Shown one piece after another: positions 38,430 to 50,300 of a DNA stretch of 64,000 nucleotides. The position numbers and the translations under genes are program-made. The stretch is from Paraphysomonas bandaiensis (lineage: Eukaryota; Chrysophyceae). A model generated the notes under the pieces. That model ran no database searches, had not been told where the DNA came from, and worked only from the letters and a program-made list of their open reading frames with translations. The stretch is from positions 392,431 through 456,430 of the forward strand of contig CBFFRP010000080.1 in the NCBI GenBank assembly GCA_965644295.1. Direction: 5' to 3'. Position 1 is the stretch's first letter. Each line of letters starts with the position of its first letter.

Positions 38430-39680
38430 AGCAGTAGGCATTAAGAACCAACACCAGATCGACCTCTATCAGTAACTAACTAGCACAAATGCTCATATCA
38501 TACTATTTAACGCTTCAGAAGCTGCTTGTGTGTCGCCGCAAGCACCAAGGTGCAACCACTTCCGTTCTTGTGTGTGAGGGAGAAGCTCTCTGCGAACGTC
38601 AGTCCAGGAGGACGCCCCTTGGAATAGGGCTCCTCAGGATCAGTAAGTCAAGTGTTCTTAACCAAAGATACATGGGCGAGGGGATATGGTGGGGCTCCTG
38701 CGTGTCTTTGGATGGATTTAGCTGTAAGTTGGGCCTGGAGTAGAGGAGTAGCTGACGGAGTCGGCATCGCGGCAACTCTGCTGAGGCGGGGGTAGTGAAA
38801 GAGGAAGACGACCGGAGGGGCACTATAGGTTCCCGCTCTACACGTAGTAAGCGTAGAATCTGTGGCTTCCGCTGAGTGCTGCTTGTTTTAAATCGTGTAT
38901 TGCTATATTTAGGGTGCGAGCTGGGGGAAAACTACCGACTCCACCTTGCGATGCTGCTTATGCTGCTTCGTGTGTGTCCAAGTCGCTGACGCTGTCTAGA
39001 GGGGAGTCGTTGTGGCCCCTTCGGGTTGACAGCATAACGCTCACTACGATCTTAAAACATTAGTTTGGCTGCTGCATAGAGCGGTTGAAGGAGGGTAACA
39101 ACTGCTGTTTCAATGACACGTAGTCCACGCGTATTGAGGGAGAAATTGCACTGTGTTCCGAAAACGCATTCCATTTGAGCTTCAGTGAGTTTGGACTCGA
39201 TTTGAACAGAGCCAGATGCTCTGATTGTGACTTTCGGCTTTACTCTCTCAATCACATGTGTCTTGATTTCCCAAACGTCACCTCTCAGATACGAGAATCC
39301 GCCTTCCAGAGACACAAGGAGTGTCTGCGAAAACTCCTAATTGATCCGACCCTCCCATCTTGGATTTCGGCCATTCTCGAAGAGCCTAGAGTACCTCACT
39401 TCTTCCGATTGAATGATTCTGGACAGGAACTTGTTTTAGCCCTATTCCTGCCATTGCTGTAGGATTAGTCCCATGTCAGGGCTGTGTTGAGTATGCGTTG
39501 TCTCAGTTGTATACTGTCCTTGACCTTGTATCTGCCACAGCCAGCGAGGGCCAGTTCTTGCGTAAGTAGGGCGCCACTATCCTTCCAGTATCCAGGAGCA
39601 CGATCTAGATTATTACCGTAGAGTTGGCCACGGAGCGCAGTATAATTCTCTAAAGTCCACACAGTAGCTGTAGATTTGCA
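38430..39680 (-). mobile_element. Interspersed repeat E, copy 5, longest coding remnant
   Basis: The 5' motif (CAGCAGTAGGCATTAAGAACC) and core (GAAGCTGCTTGTGTGTCGCC, about 38518) mark the family. Minus-strand frames at 39052-39315 and 39465-39662 together carry the best remains of the element protein. The first includes LNTRGLRVIETAVVTLLQPL and AAAKLM, followed after a stop by DRSERY...KGP, which matches DRSRRY...KGP in copy 1. Stops and frame changes between the pieces show it is dead. I do not recognise the protein. Confidence 0.55.
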
Positions 39681-39765
39681 TGAACATTGTTTAACATTGT
39701 TTATATTTCACTTAGTTCTATATATAGCATATATCAAGTACCAGTACATTCTATTAATTTGATGT

Positions 39766-39869
39766 TATTAATGGTAATCCAGTTCCCGGCAATTATAATG
39801 GCATTAATGAAAAATGTCCCGGCAATTATAATGGCATTTCTATTAACGAATACCAGTTACCAGGCCCTG
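39766..39869. mobile_element. Fragment of the CAGGGCC MITE family
   Basis: Contains TTCCCGGCAATTATAATGGC twice and ends ACCAGTTACCAGGCCCTG, the right terminus of the element intact at 45343-45464. The left terminus is missing. Confidence 0.6.
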
Positions 39870-40154
39870 TTTTATACTGCATTACATATTATGTGTACAG
39901 TTGTATAAGGTATCGAGTATTAATCTATCAACTTCAAGAACTACAGTGTGCGCAAGAAGCTAGAGTTGCAAATTATTTACATTTCATTCTATCAGGTAGT
40001 TATGCAGTCATGTAGGCGAAGTGAGAACAGCATTTGTTGTTGTCATATTTTAACTCAACCGCATATATTTCAAATAAAAGGATAACTATAACCATATATA
40101 CACAACTATGACAGCTATTATAGAGTGATAACGATGTATACTCAGAGCTGGGGA

Positions 40155-40619
40155 CTAAATATCACAAGCGTTCATGCCAGACTCACGAATTTCCACAACG
40201 AGTTGAGTGTTTCTTTCCCACTCCGCCGGTTCAATAACCCTCTTATAAAATTCTTGCATACTCTGTTTGTTTTTAAATACTTTTTGGCCACGGAAATTTA
40301 TAACTCTAACAGGAGGGGGAAATAATCTTCGAATAAACTCCTTGTGCAGCCTCTGCTGAGATGCTTCACGCTCCTCCTCCACCATACCGTGCTCTACTTG
40401 CATTTGCATCGCTTCCTGCTTCGCCTGCCGTTTCGCCATCTCCTTAACCTCCCTGTCTCTGCTAATATTGGCCTGTAAGCGTTTATCTGCATCAGACTTC
40501 ACTCCAACCTCTTGTGCAGCCTTCATTCTATTATTCCGCTGCCTGAGAGTGCTCGCTCGGCCTTTGGTGTTCACACCATTCTTAGGACGTGTGTCTGCTC
40601 GTTGATATTTCTTGGGCAT
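40155..40619 (-). CDS. Small basic, helical protein of unknown function
   Basis: A 154 aa frame starting ATG at 40619 (MPKKYQRADTRPKN). The first half is strongly basic (GRASTLRQRNNRMKAAQE), the middle is a charged helix likely to form a coiled coil (KEMAKRQAKQEAMQMQVEHG), and the C-terminal third looks globular (VRVINFRGQKVFKNKQSMQE, YKRVIEPAEWERNTQLVVEI). A GTGAGT donor-like site about 32 bp before the stop leaves open that the true C-terminus is spliced differently. The composition and the methionine start in a compact frame support a real gene. I do not recognise the family. Confidence 0.65.
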   Translation of the reverse strand: MPKKYQRADTRPKNGVNTKGRASTLRQRNNRMKAAQEVGVKSDADKRLQANISRDREVKEMAKRQAKQEAMQMQVEHGMVEEEREASQQRLHKEFIRRLFPPPVRVINFRGQKVFKNKQSMQEFYKRVIEPAEWERNTQLVVEIRESGMNACDI

Positions 40620-41565
40620 GTTAGTTTATATATATATCACTGCCAGTGCTGGTCCCTGAGCAGTGCTGACTGTGCTGTGCTGTGAAAACAACGCACTGAC
40701 TGCGTGCGGTGGTATAGTGTACTCATCCACCAGTACACCAGTACACTGGTACACTCCATACACGAAGGACAGCAGCAGTATTACGGTACTACATTAGCGT
40801 ATACCGTTATGGAGAATGGTGCGGAGGGTGTGTGTCCATCAGTGTCCAAGCAACTGACGTGCAGTCAGACAATGCCTCACAGTGTTAACTAGTTCCCGGG
40901 TGTAATTTATCTGGATGATGGAGTTAAGAAGCGCTTTCTAATATCGAGGATGCTACCATTCTAGTGAAGGGTTCAGCTCTCATATCATGATTCGTTACAT
41001 AACGTCTATATCTTGTTGATGTTTATACACAGTTAGGTCCAATCAAGTGTTGAATCACCTCATAGAATATGTTCCTATCGAATCACTATGAATTCACTCC
41101 TTTGAACGTCAACAACATTTTACTATATAATATCAATTCTGCTAAAATGATACTGGCTGGAAGCTGCTGCTTGTAATTCTGGGATATAGTGTTCTACAGG
41201 AAGAACAACGGATAGTATTTAAACGAAAGACAAAAACTCTATGTGACTAGCGAACACGAGACTTCACTGATAAAATCTTTTCATTACAATTTTGACGGTA
41301 TTGATAACAGATGTAGAATATTTCTACAACATAGCACTTCTCATTTCTACAACAAATCTGCGGTTAGTTTTCTAACGTCTTAGAATACTTTTGTGTAATC
41401 TAACTCACGTCTTTGCAGCAAATAAAAGTGAAACAAAATGTATGCACATTACACACTTGTTTAAATTAAGTTTGATCGGTCAACGAAATAAATACTCGCG
41501 GAATATAAAGGTTTTGCGGTTACCTACTGATCACATAACACGATCTAACGGTGAACATATATATA
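40620..41565. other. Intergenic region, nothing recognised
   Basis: Holds the upstream region of the basic protein gene and the 3' flank of the WDR54 gene. Only short unrelated frames are seen. Confidence 0.4.
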
Positions 41566-42747
41566 CTACGTTCTGGTGTAAATAGTCACCTCATCATCAT
41601 CATATGCCACCACACCAATCTGGTCGTCATTTATAAAAGCTACGCCAGTGAGCTTTTTGTTTTCAACGGTGCAAGTAGAAAGTAGATCCATCTCCGCCGA
41701 AGCATAAGATGTAAAATCGGGCAGTGTCCATACGTGCATGTGCTGGTCTTCGCTCACAGACACAGCCATATAAAGTGTAGGGTGAATACAGAGGCCAGTG
41801 ATAGTCCTGGCGTGAGCAGTTACTTCAGCAGCTATCTCTTTCAGTGCTGTTCGATATAACCGAATATGACCGGTACTATATGCGGCAATTACCAAGTCCG
41901 CCTTTACGCACAAAGATGTACAAGGGAAACCACTACCCATAAATTTCCAAGTACACTCGAATCCAGCACTTGTGTCAAAGATGTACACATCACCGTCATC
42001 ATTACCCGCGGCCAGAACAGAGGAAGACGATGCCAGCGTAGATATGGGACAATCACGCTTAGTTTCCAGGTTATCAAAAAATGAAATGCCTTCGCCACCA
42101 CGAGCAGGAACATTAATAACTACTACGCTGCCTGAGGACGTTCCAGTGCAAATGTATCCACTACCGGTTCCTGTAATTCCACGACAGAAATGACCTAAAA
42201 ATATTGAAATAAGGCAAAGAAGAAAAGATGTTTAGACAGGAAATAACACAAAAACTATGTCGCGCGAAAAGCAACTTGAGCACCTCGTCATTTACCTTGT
42301 GCTTCTCCACATGTCATTGTGTTGAGTGGAAGGAAAGATTTTAGCTCCATACCATCAACTGACCATATCTGAGTTCCTTCTGAGCTTGTTATGACAAGAA
42401 ACAGAGTTGATGTGACGTTAACCAGAGCTGCTTGATGTACAGTGCATTTTGTTGATATTGGCATTTTTCGCGTCTCGCCAGAGCTAACAGAGAGCAGCAC
42501 AACTTCATTGTGACGCGCATAACACTGCAAAGAAAGAAGTCAGCATTGATATATACCAGAGCATTTAGAATAGAGTCACATGAATATATATATCAATATA
42601 TTTAGCATTTAGCGAGACAATATATCGGATATGAAAGCATAGTCATGAGGTGCAACTTACCGCATAATCAGAGCAACAGGAGAAGTTATTGGGTTGAAAA
42701 GAAACCGAGCCCGAAAGAGGAATCTGACGATCTTTAGAGAACGACAT
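41566..42747 (-). CDS. WDR54: WD-repeat protein, WDR54-like
   Basis: Three exons (42661-42747, 42296-42524, 41566-42194) with phases 0 and 1 give 314 aa, near the about 334 of human WDR54. The N-terminus MSFSKDRQIPLSGS follows the family start (…IPLRGS). Propeller blades show as GTQIWSVDGMELKSFL, GYICTGTSSGSVVVINVPAR, DDGDVYIFDTSAGFECTWKF, STGHIRLYRTALKEIAAEV with AHARTITGLCIHP, and SEDQHMHVWTLPDF. The order and the AHAR/SEDQHMHVW pair match my memory of WDR54. The role is poorly known; the family is linked to endocytic or ciliary contexts. It is head-to-head with the nucleoside kinase gene, 385 bp between starts. Confidence 0.82.
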
Positions 42748-43132
42748 AGAAGCCAATATTAGTGATTGATGTGATCACAATGGCTTCTCAACCCACTTAT
42801 GTCGGAGTAGTTATTGATATTCCAGGTTCAGTGCTATCATATATGGATATGAGCATCTGCTCTGGATAGATACTTGCAGTCAGTAACTGCTCCACATCGT
42901 ATTACTACAATATACGGTACGTATTCCCACACAGTCGTATACAATGCTGTATAAATGTATTTCTCTGTATGCCATATCGCCAGCCTGCACATACAGAACC
43001 AGCCACTTGTTTCGACACAGCGTCCTGTCGAAGTCGAAGTGAAGTGGAAGTGAGATAGAAGAGAGTACTTGAATTACGAGTAACTTACAGAGAGCTCTGC
43101 GCATCAGCTCACAGTCATAACCCACAAACAAC
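42748..43132. promoter_or_regulatory. Divergent promoter region, WDR54 / nucleoside kinase
   Basis: A 385 bp spacer between opposite start codons. No specific motif is recognised. Confidence 0.5.
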
Positions 43133-44903
43133 ATGTCGGCTGCTGATAATACGACTGTCCCCATAGATGAGGCCACAGTGGCTTATTTGGTGGACAACCA
43201 AATCATCAGTGTCAATGATGCGATATCTGTTCTGTCCTCTCAATCGAGCAGCTCAATAACGCCTATAACTCGTGAGGTACCGGACGGCAGCCGTATATAC
43301 AAACGAAGCATTGTTTTTCTTCTAGGCGCTGCTGTAAAGCACTTGAATCTCGGCCCATTGTCTGTCGAGGAATGCGTTGGCTCCAGTTTTGTATTTCATT
43401 TACCGAAAGCATCCCTATCGGCTGAAACCACTTCTAACATCCAACAAGAAATGCGCCAACTAATTGCCAAAAAGCTTCCTATTCAGCCTCAAACTGTTCC
43501 TCGTTTGGTGGCTATTAAGTACTTCACCGAACTCGAAGCCAGTCGCACTGCTGATTTGATTAAATTCTCCTCCGATACACACGTGTCGTGCCACTCTCTC
43601 AATCTTGATGGCGTGTCGTATTTAGCCCTTTCACATGGAAATATCGCTCCATACACACACAGTATTAACCCGGACCACTTCGAGTTAGATTTTCATATGG
43701 AGCCTTACCCCCACTTCAGACTTTATCATGCGTCGTATGACTACAGACAGCATCAATTTACACTGATGCGACCTGATGAACCGAAGTTGATGTTAGCATA
43801 TACAATGCAGAAGAAATGGGCCTCCCAGTTAAACTTTAATACTCTAACCAGTATTAATCGTGCAATTGGTGAAAGCAGGACAACATCGATGATTCAGCTT
43901 TCTGAAGCCCTACACGATCACCAGGTGAGTGAAGAGTTTTTGTTATGTATTTGTCGCAATATGTTTATGTAAACCTAATAGCAATTGTGTTTCTTATGTG
44001 AAAATTCTGAAGGTGGTAAACATCGCCTCTCGAATTGGTGGTACCCCGGGTGAGTCAATGCCTGCAACTCGCCCACGGCTGGTGCTCATAGCAGGTCCAT
44101 CTTCATCGGGAAAAACAACATTTGCCAAACGTCTCTGCGTATCTCTGGAAACCCTGGGAGTGAAGCCTATTGTTCTTTCTGTGGATTCTTATTACAAAGC
44201 CTGGCAGGAAATTGACATCCGTGGAATGGAATACGTAGACTGGGAGGCCTTGGGCAGTCTTAACCTTGACCTTTTAAATGATCATCTTATTAGTTTGCTG
44301 GATGGCGAAGAGGTCCTCGTACCGGAGTATGATATGAAAACGTCAATGCCCCTTCCTATGGATCACTGGGTTAAGACTCGCCTTCCTCCGGGTGGTATCA
44401 TTATTATGGAGGGAATACACTGCCTCAATCCTCACCTTACTCCCAGGGTACCAAAGCAGGACAAGTTTCAGATAATGATTTCTCCTTTGTCTGCAGTGGC
44501 ATTGGATGACCTCCACATGATATCTAGCACCCAAGTCAGAATGCTACGTCGTATGGTAAGAGACTATCTTTTCAGGGGACGCTCAGCAACTGCCACTCTC
44601 AAACAGTGGCCCGGTGTTGTTCGAGGAGAGCGCATCAACATATTCCCTAATCAAAACAATGCCGACGTCGTAATGAACTCCGCACTGATATATGAGACCC
44701 ATGTACTCAAAGTACATGCGGAGCCACTCCTTCGCTCAATAACACCAGAGCATACCGAGTACGCTGAGGCGAGAAGGCTTCTCGGCATGTTGGACAGACT
44801 TGTCACTATGCCAGCCAATGCTGTGCCCCCTCAGTCACTATTACGAGAATTCATAGGAGGAAGCTGGTTCTATGACTTTGGTGGATGGTATAAGTCTGCG
44901 TAA
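43133..44903 (+). CDS. Bacterial-type nucleoside (uridine-like) kinase with ThrRS-related N-terminus
   Basis: Two exons (43133-43924, 44013-44903; 88 bp phase 0 intron) give 560 aa. The C-terminal half is a phosphoribulokinase/uridine-kinase P-loop domain: RLVLIAGPSSSGKTTFAKRL (P-loop residues 292-299), LSVDSYYKAW, a Walker-B-like IIIMEGIHCLNPHLTPR, VRMLRRMVRDYLFRG, the signature VVRGERINIFPNQNNADVVM, and LREFIGGSWFYDF. The N-terminal half (RSIVFLLGAAVKHLNLGPLS, VAIKYFTELE, YLALSHGNIAPYT) matches the part of bacterial nucleoside kinases related to the threonyl-tRNA synthetase accessory domain. The expected reaction is ATP-dependent phosphorylation of a nucleoside; the substrate cannot be told. 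Similar proteins occur in bacteria, plants and some protists. The intron shows it is native to this genome now. Confidence 0.9.
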
Positions 44904-45342
44904 AATACTGTATAAGGTATGTTCAACCTTTGTGGCTACGAGGTTAGTGTAGACGTAGCAGTAATAGTATGACAGACAGGTCGTTAGAAGTGTTGTCGTT
45001 GGCAGATATTCTGTAACCATTAGAAATTAAAATAATAAATGCATACACTGCGCCTATTTATAGTGTGTAAATTGTAAACCACTTCTGAGCTTGTATTCAC
45101 GACCAGTAGTGAATGTATGACTATTAGCAATAGACGTGTAAGCGTGTAAGAGTCAGAACTAGTGTAGCATCTCACTTTAACTATATAGTGCTTAACTCTG
45201 ATATCTAGCTATTTGGCCCTACGAAAGCTGCTTGTGCGACCCAAAGACCAAAGACATCTACACAAGTGACACTAATTTGTGTCCCTTGTACACACAAGCA
45301 TTTGGCTATGAGTCGGCAGAACAATATCTGATGACTATATAT

Positions 45343-45464
45343 CAGGGCCTGGTAACCGTTAATGGTAATGCCGTTATAATTGCCGGGACATTTTTCATTA
45401 ATACCATTATAATTGCCGGGAACTGGCCTACCATTAATGGGTCATTAATGGTTACCAGGCCCTG
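45343..45464. mobile_element. 122 bp hAT-like MITE with perfect 8 bp target duplication
   Basis: Ends CAGGGCCTGGTAACC and GGTTACCAGGCCCTG are perfect inverted repeats. It is flanked by CTATATAT at 45335-45342 and 45465-45472. CAGGG ends with 8 bp duplications are the hallmark of hAT elements. Non-coding; fragments of the family lie at 37545 and 39766. Confidence 0.9.
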
Positions 45465-45472
45465 CTATATAT

Positions 45473-46723
45473 CAGGGCTGCGTATCAATTAATTGTCAAT
45501 TAATTGACGCAGGTTGTAGTCAATTATAATTGCAATTATTACTTGCTGTCTCAATTTCAACTATTGCAATTAACTGCAATTAACTGCAATTAATTGCAAT
45601 TAATTGCAATTATTTAGTACTAAAATACACTAGCTGCGAATATAGCTACCTCAACTGTCATTTCATTCCAGAGGCAACGATTCATGCGAAAATCATAATT
45701 AGCACTAAATGTTGAGGATTCAAGCTCTTGAGCAAGCCCGTCATAACAATCGTAGCTCTACTGAGCAACCTCTCAACCTTATTGGTTGTGCTATGCAAGT
45801 GTTTCATCCGTAACGCGTTTGCTTATTAAGTCTTGCTCGCTTCCGCTGCCTGCTACCATCAAACAAACGTTGCGCTGCGTCGTCATTCGGAGCTAGACTC
45901 GCACCGTCATAATCTTCTTCTTCCTCATCGAACAAATATATTTTAGTTTGATCCTTTGCCGTCCGAGCTACGGCTTCGTTGCCACATTGAATCTTCACGA
46001 CTGCCTTTTCGAAAGCAGCGTTAAAAATAATAGCAGCACTGTCGCCCAGATGACGCTCAACAATCGGGTGCATTATGAAGGGTTCGTCAATCAATGTGCA
46101 AACGTCGTGGAAGTCAAGCTGGTGTAACCTTACTTCTGTAATTGTACTACACTTATTTTTATAATACAGGGCATAATATACATGTATATACTCTGTATAT
46201 AGAGGTGGATAGTCCTACAATTAGACTTTTAACACATCGGAACCAAACTCGAAAGATCGCATATGATTAGATAGAAGCAAGTAGCGGTCAATCACGGAAA
46301 ATGTGGAGCCCCTTTTCCTGCAGGACAAATCTCTATTGCAGCCTCTTCGTTATTATTATCATCATTTATTTACTTTCTCAAATATTTACTTTATTTACTC
46401 GTGCAATGACTTCTGGTGCCAATTTGTCGCTCCTATTGCTAATTAATTAAATGAATTACTATGTGAGATAATCCTATGGATATTATAGTCTTTCACCAGC
46501 CTTCGATTTTTATCCTAAAAATTGGATTTTTTACTAAAAATGCCGTTTTTGAACAACTTTTCAGCATAAAAAGGTGGGTTTTTTAATATCAATTAATTGA
46601 AGCTAGTTGGAGTCAATTATAATTGCAATTATGAATCGATGTCCCAATTTCAACAATTGCAATTTCAATAATTGACAATTAATTGCAATTAATTGAAAAT
46701 CAATTAATTGATACGCAGCCCTG
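45473..46723. mobile_element. 1.25 kb hAT-like element with 8 bp target duplication
   Basis: Ends CAGGGCTGCGTATCAATTAA and TTAATTGATACGCAGCCCTG are inverted repeats, extended inward by clustered AATTAATTG units. It is flanked by CTATATAT at 45465-45472 and 46724-46731. Inside is a 96-codon minus-strand frame. Its only relative in the window is the fragment at 25363. Confidence 0.88.
45804..46094 (-). pseudogene. Possible hAT transposase remnant
   Basis: A 96-codon frame inside the 1.25 kb element. It has an acidic block (FDEEEEDYDG) and a basic end (GSRQRKRARLNKQTRYG). No RNase-H catalytic residues or zinc-finger are visible, so this would be an internal scrap of a transposase. The call rests on its place within the element more than on its sequence. 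Confidence 0.35.
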
Positions 46724-46806
46724 CTATATATGCGGCTCACGTTAGTTTCCCGGAAAAATATCTCCGACACTTATCCCCGAAAAGGTGCGAGTCCGACTTT
46801 GTTGAG

Positions 46807-47371
46807 GCTAAAATTGCTTAGGTTTAATCATAAATCATATACTACTTTGAATAGAGGTGTTAATGTGACCAGGTAATTCAACCAATTCGACTAGGGTGTC
46901 CTTTTCCAGTTGATGTTGATATATAGTACTGTATTCATTATCAACGGGTATTCATTGAAAATGTTAAACCACATCATTCAATAGTTACCAAGAGGGAAAG
47001 ACTATAAACGCAGACATTCTAGGATTTAGTGAATTCACCGCGAATGCGATACACTACAAATGCGGTACTAGTATTCATGCAACACACAAATCGATGTTGT
47101 GTGTTATATAGTCAATTGAGTTGGTCAGGGAAATATATATTGCAGCTGTATGGTGACTGTATTGTATCAATACCATTGGTGAAGCTTCAATCGGAAAAAC
47201 AATCCATATTGCAATAATTCCTGCCTAGCCCTGGAATGCATGATTTATTCTAGATCAATACTTACTAACAAAGACGTCAGTGCTTAGCAAAATCACACCA
47301 CAACCATATCACATCAAAAAACTGATTCACAATAAAATACTAACTGTAACATACAAACTATCCATCCAGAA
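46807..47371. other. Intergenic region, nothing recognised
   Basis: AT-rich sequence between the split repeat and the 3' end of the LRR gene. Only short unrelated frames are seen. Confidence 0.4.
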
Positions 47372-50300
47372 TTATGAGTCCTCAGCAACTACCTTATTCA
47401 AACTTTCTCTCAACCTCTCGAATTGTGCTGCTGAATTATGTGCAATATCCCACTTATCTTTGTTCGCTTCCTTGTTAGCATCAAGAATACGATTCAGTCG
47501 TTTCGCCTCTTCTTTCGCCCTCTGCTGTTCGCGCATATACCGCTTCAATTCTAGTGCTTCTTTCTTCCTCTCACTTTCGCGCACCCTCTTATCCAGCTGA
47601 AGCATTGTGGCAGTGTGTCGTATTTCACCGTCCATTGCTCGTTCTAGCTTATTCCCTTGGTTACCAATCGCCTTCATAACCGTCTCCATGTCATACGCAG
47701 CTGCTTTCCGTTCTTCTGCTTTCTTCTGCTCAATTTTGGTGCGGACAACTTTAGCCTCACGAATTCTGGAATCAACTTCTTTACGGTGCTCCATGTAACC
47801 TGTAGTGTCGCTATCAATCTCATACCAGCGAGGAAACATACCGTATTCCTTAGCCTGCGACCACATATAACATATAACTGTACGTGAAAAAACTATATAT
47901 ATACATGTGGATTTTAAATCGCAGCACATGTAATAATTGCAACACATCACAAAATAAAGCAAAAAGGTCTCACAGGAATTTTAATCGCACCTTGAAGTAA
48001 ACGTGCTCAGCATGTTTGCACAAGCCATCATGCCAACTCTTAGGAAGTCTCTCCCGTAATTCTTGTATGAAGTCCGATAGCCCCAGTTTGTTCATATAGT
48101 GCAACGCGCCATGTTCAAGCCAAACAATCTCAGCAGTATTATAAAATATTCGCATTCCATAAAGAAAGTCAACCGCCTCGGCAACAGAGTTTCCATACGG
48201 ACAGTCTTTGACGCGATCATCAGCCCACATTTTCCCCCATTTCTGAGGTAAATCACTCCACGGATTAGCAGCTAAATTTACATGAGGCACTGTTTCCAGA
48301 ATATCTGCAAACTCAACAGGAACTGCCCGCAGTGAGTTATGGCTGAGATCTAGCGTGGTCAACATGGTCATCGCATTAATGTTCCGTGGCAGAAGGGTTA
48401 GACTGTTATTAGCTAACTGAAGAGCTTTCAGTTGAGACATGGACCTCAGCTCGATCGGAAAGCGAGTAAATCTATTGTTCGTAAGATCAAGAGTTGTCAG
48501 CTTCTTGAGATGTAATATCGTCTCAGGGATTGTGGACAGGCAATTGCAGTGCAATTTAAATTCGACGAGTTCTTCAAGTCCAATTATGCTGCGTGGTAAA
48601 GCGTCAATTCTGTTGTGCGATACATCTATGCTTCGAATACTAGATATCAGACCCATTGTTTCTGGTAGACCGCCCCTAATCTGATTGTGATGCATCTCCA
48701 GCACGCGGATGTTATTACAAGAGCCCAACTCAGGCGGAACAGACTCCATCTTGTTATAATTTAATTTTAGCTCTATCAAGTTCACCATTAAACCAATTTC
48801 TTTCGGAATCACACTGATCTCGTTGTTCGTTAAATCTAGACACTCGAGGGAGGTACAAAACCCCATATCACCATATATTTGTCTGATAGAGTTTTTGTGC
48901 AACACTAAGTGTTTCAGACTCGTACATCCGTTAAAACGATTTGGGGCACCTGCAATCCCGTTTTCAGATAAGTTACAATATGTTAATTTCTTCAAATCTG
49001 AGAATGATGGCGGCAAAAAAGCAATATTGTTTGACGAGGCATCAATAAATGACAAACTCACACACAGTCCAATGCCCTGAGGAAGAGAGCTCAGGTTATT
49101 ATTTCTCACATTAAGATGGAATAAGGAAGCCATAAACTGACAGTCTTCGGGAAGCTCTCTTAGTGTATTATTCGACACATCTATATACTCAAGCCGAATA
49201 CAGTTTCCAAGAGAATGAGGCAAATGACACAGCCGATTCGAATGTGCATTGAGGTAACGTAACGCACTGCAACCTCCAAAACTATTAGGCAGTGACTCAA
49301 GGTGATTGTTAGATATATCCAACCGTTGGAGCATACTTAGGGCACCAAACTGTTCAGGCAACCTTCTTAGGCGATTCGAGTCCAACTCTAATACCTCAAT
49401 TTTATTCATATTTTCAATTTCAAGAGGTAAACTCTTTATTCTATTCTGACTGAGCTTAAAACTACGCAACGCAGTCAGCCAAAAGAAAAATCCCTGCTCC
49501 GGCAGTGCGTCCAATTTATTTCTAGAAGCATCTAGAATTACTAAATACGATAGTTTCAACTGAGCCTCTTCCCCTTCGTACATATGTTTTGGGATTAGTC
49601 GAAGCTCTTTAATGCTAATATCCAACCGATCCAATCCATGAGCACGAATTTGATCGGACCTCAACTTCGTTTTCTGCTTCATGAGCTCGATTAACTCTTC
49701 CTTCTTGTTTTCTTTATTGATCGCTTGCTTCTGTAAGAGTTTATTGCGGAGAACCTTTTCCTCAAGACGTTTCTTTGCTTTTTCTTCTTGCTCACGCTTT
49801 ATAACCAGTCGCTTCTCTTGGTTCCTCAGAGCTGTAAATTTTGCAGCCTCATGAATAAGAGCCTCTCGTTTCTGTGCAGCAGCAATGCGTTTCGCATCTT
49901 TCTTTTCGCGGCGTTCTTTCTTAATCTTTTCCACTACACTATTGATGCGGGATATATTTGACAAATACGCATTCTCAGCTTCTGTAATGTATCGCACAAG
50001 CCTGTCACGATTCCGTTGCTGACCGAGCATTCCCTCATCTGGTTTGAGATTGCGCTTCTTCATCTCGCTATCTACATCAATCATCTTTACCCACGCCTTC
50101 TTGAAAGGTTCTAATTGAATATAACCCTCGTCCAAATCCTTCGGCTTCACTCCACTGGCTGCACAAAACGCTTTCATAAGCTCCTCCTCTTCCTTACGGA
50201 CCCCTAGCATATGTGCAGCCTCACAAAACCCCGAAAAGTCCAAACCCGATTTCGTCGATACAACGCCGTAAGTTTCCACATCATTCGTAGGAACAATTTT

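Larger units (their letters stand above)
45108..46806 (+). mobile_element. Interspersed repeat E, copy 6, split by two hAT-like insertions
   Basis: The left part (45108-45342) has GTGAATGTATGACTATTAGC, the core and the AAGACATCTACACAAGTGAC segment. The right part (46732-46806) resumes with GCGGCTCACGTTAGTTTCC and ends GGTGCGAGTCCGACTTTGTT. The uninterrupted copy at 28985-29470 reads straight across this junction (about 29366), which fixes the insertion point. Confidence 0.75.
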
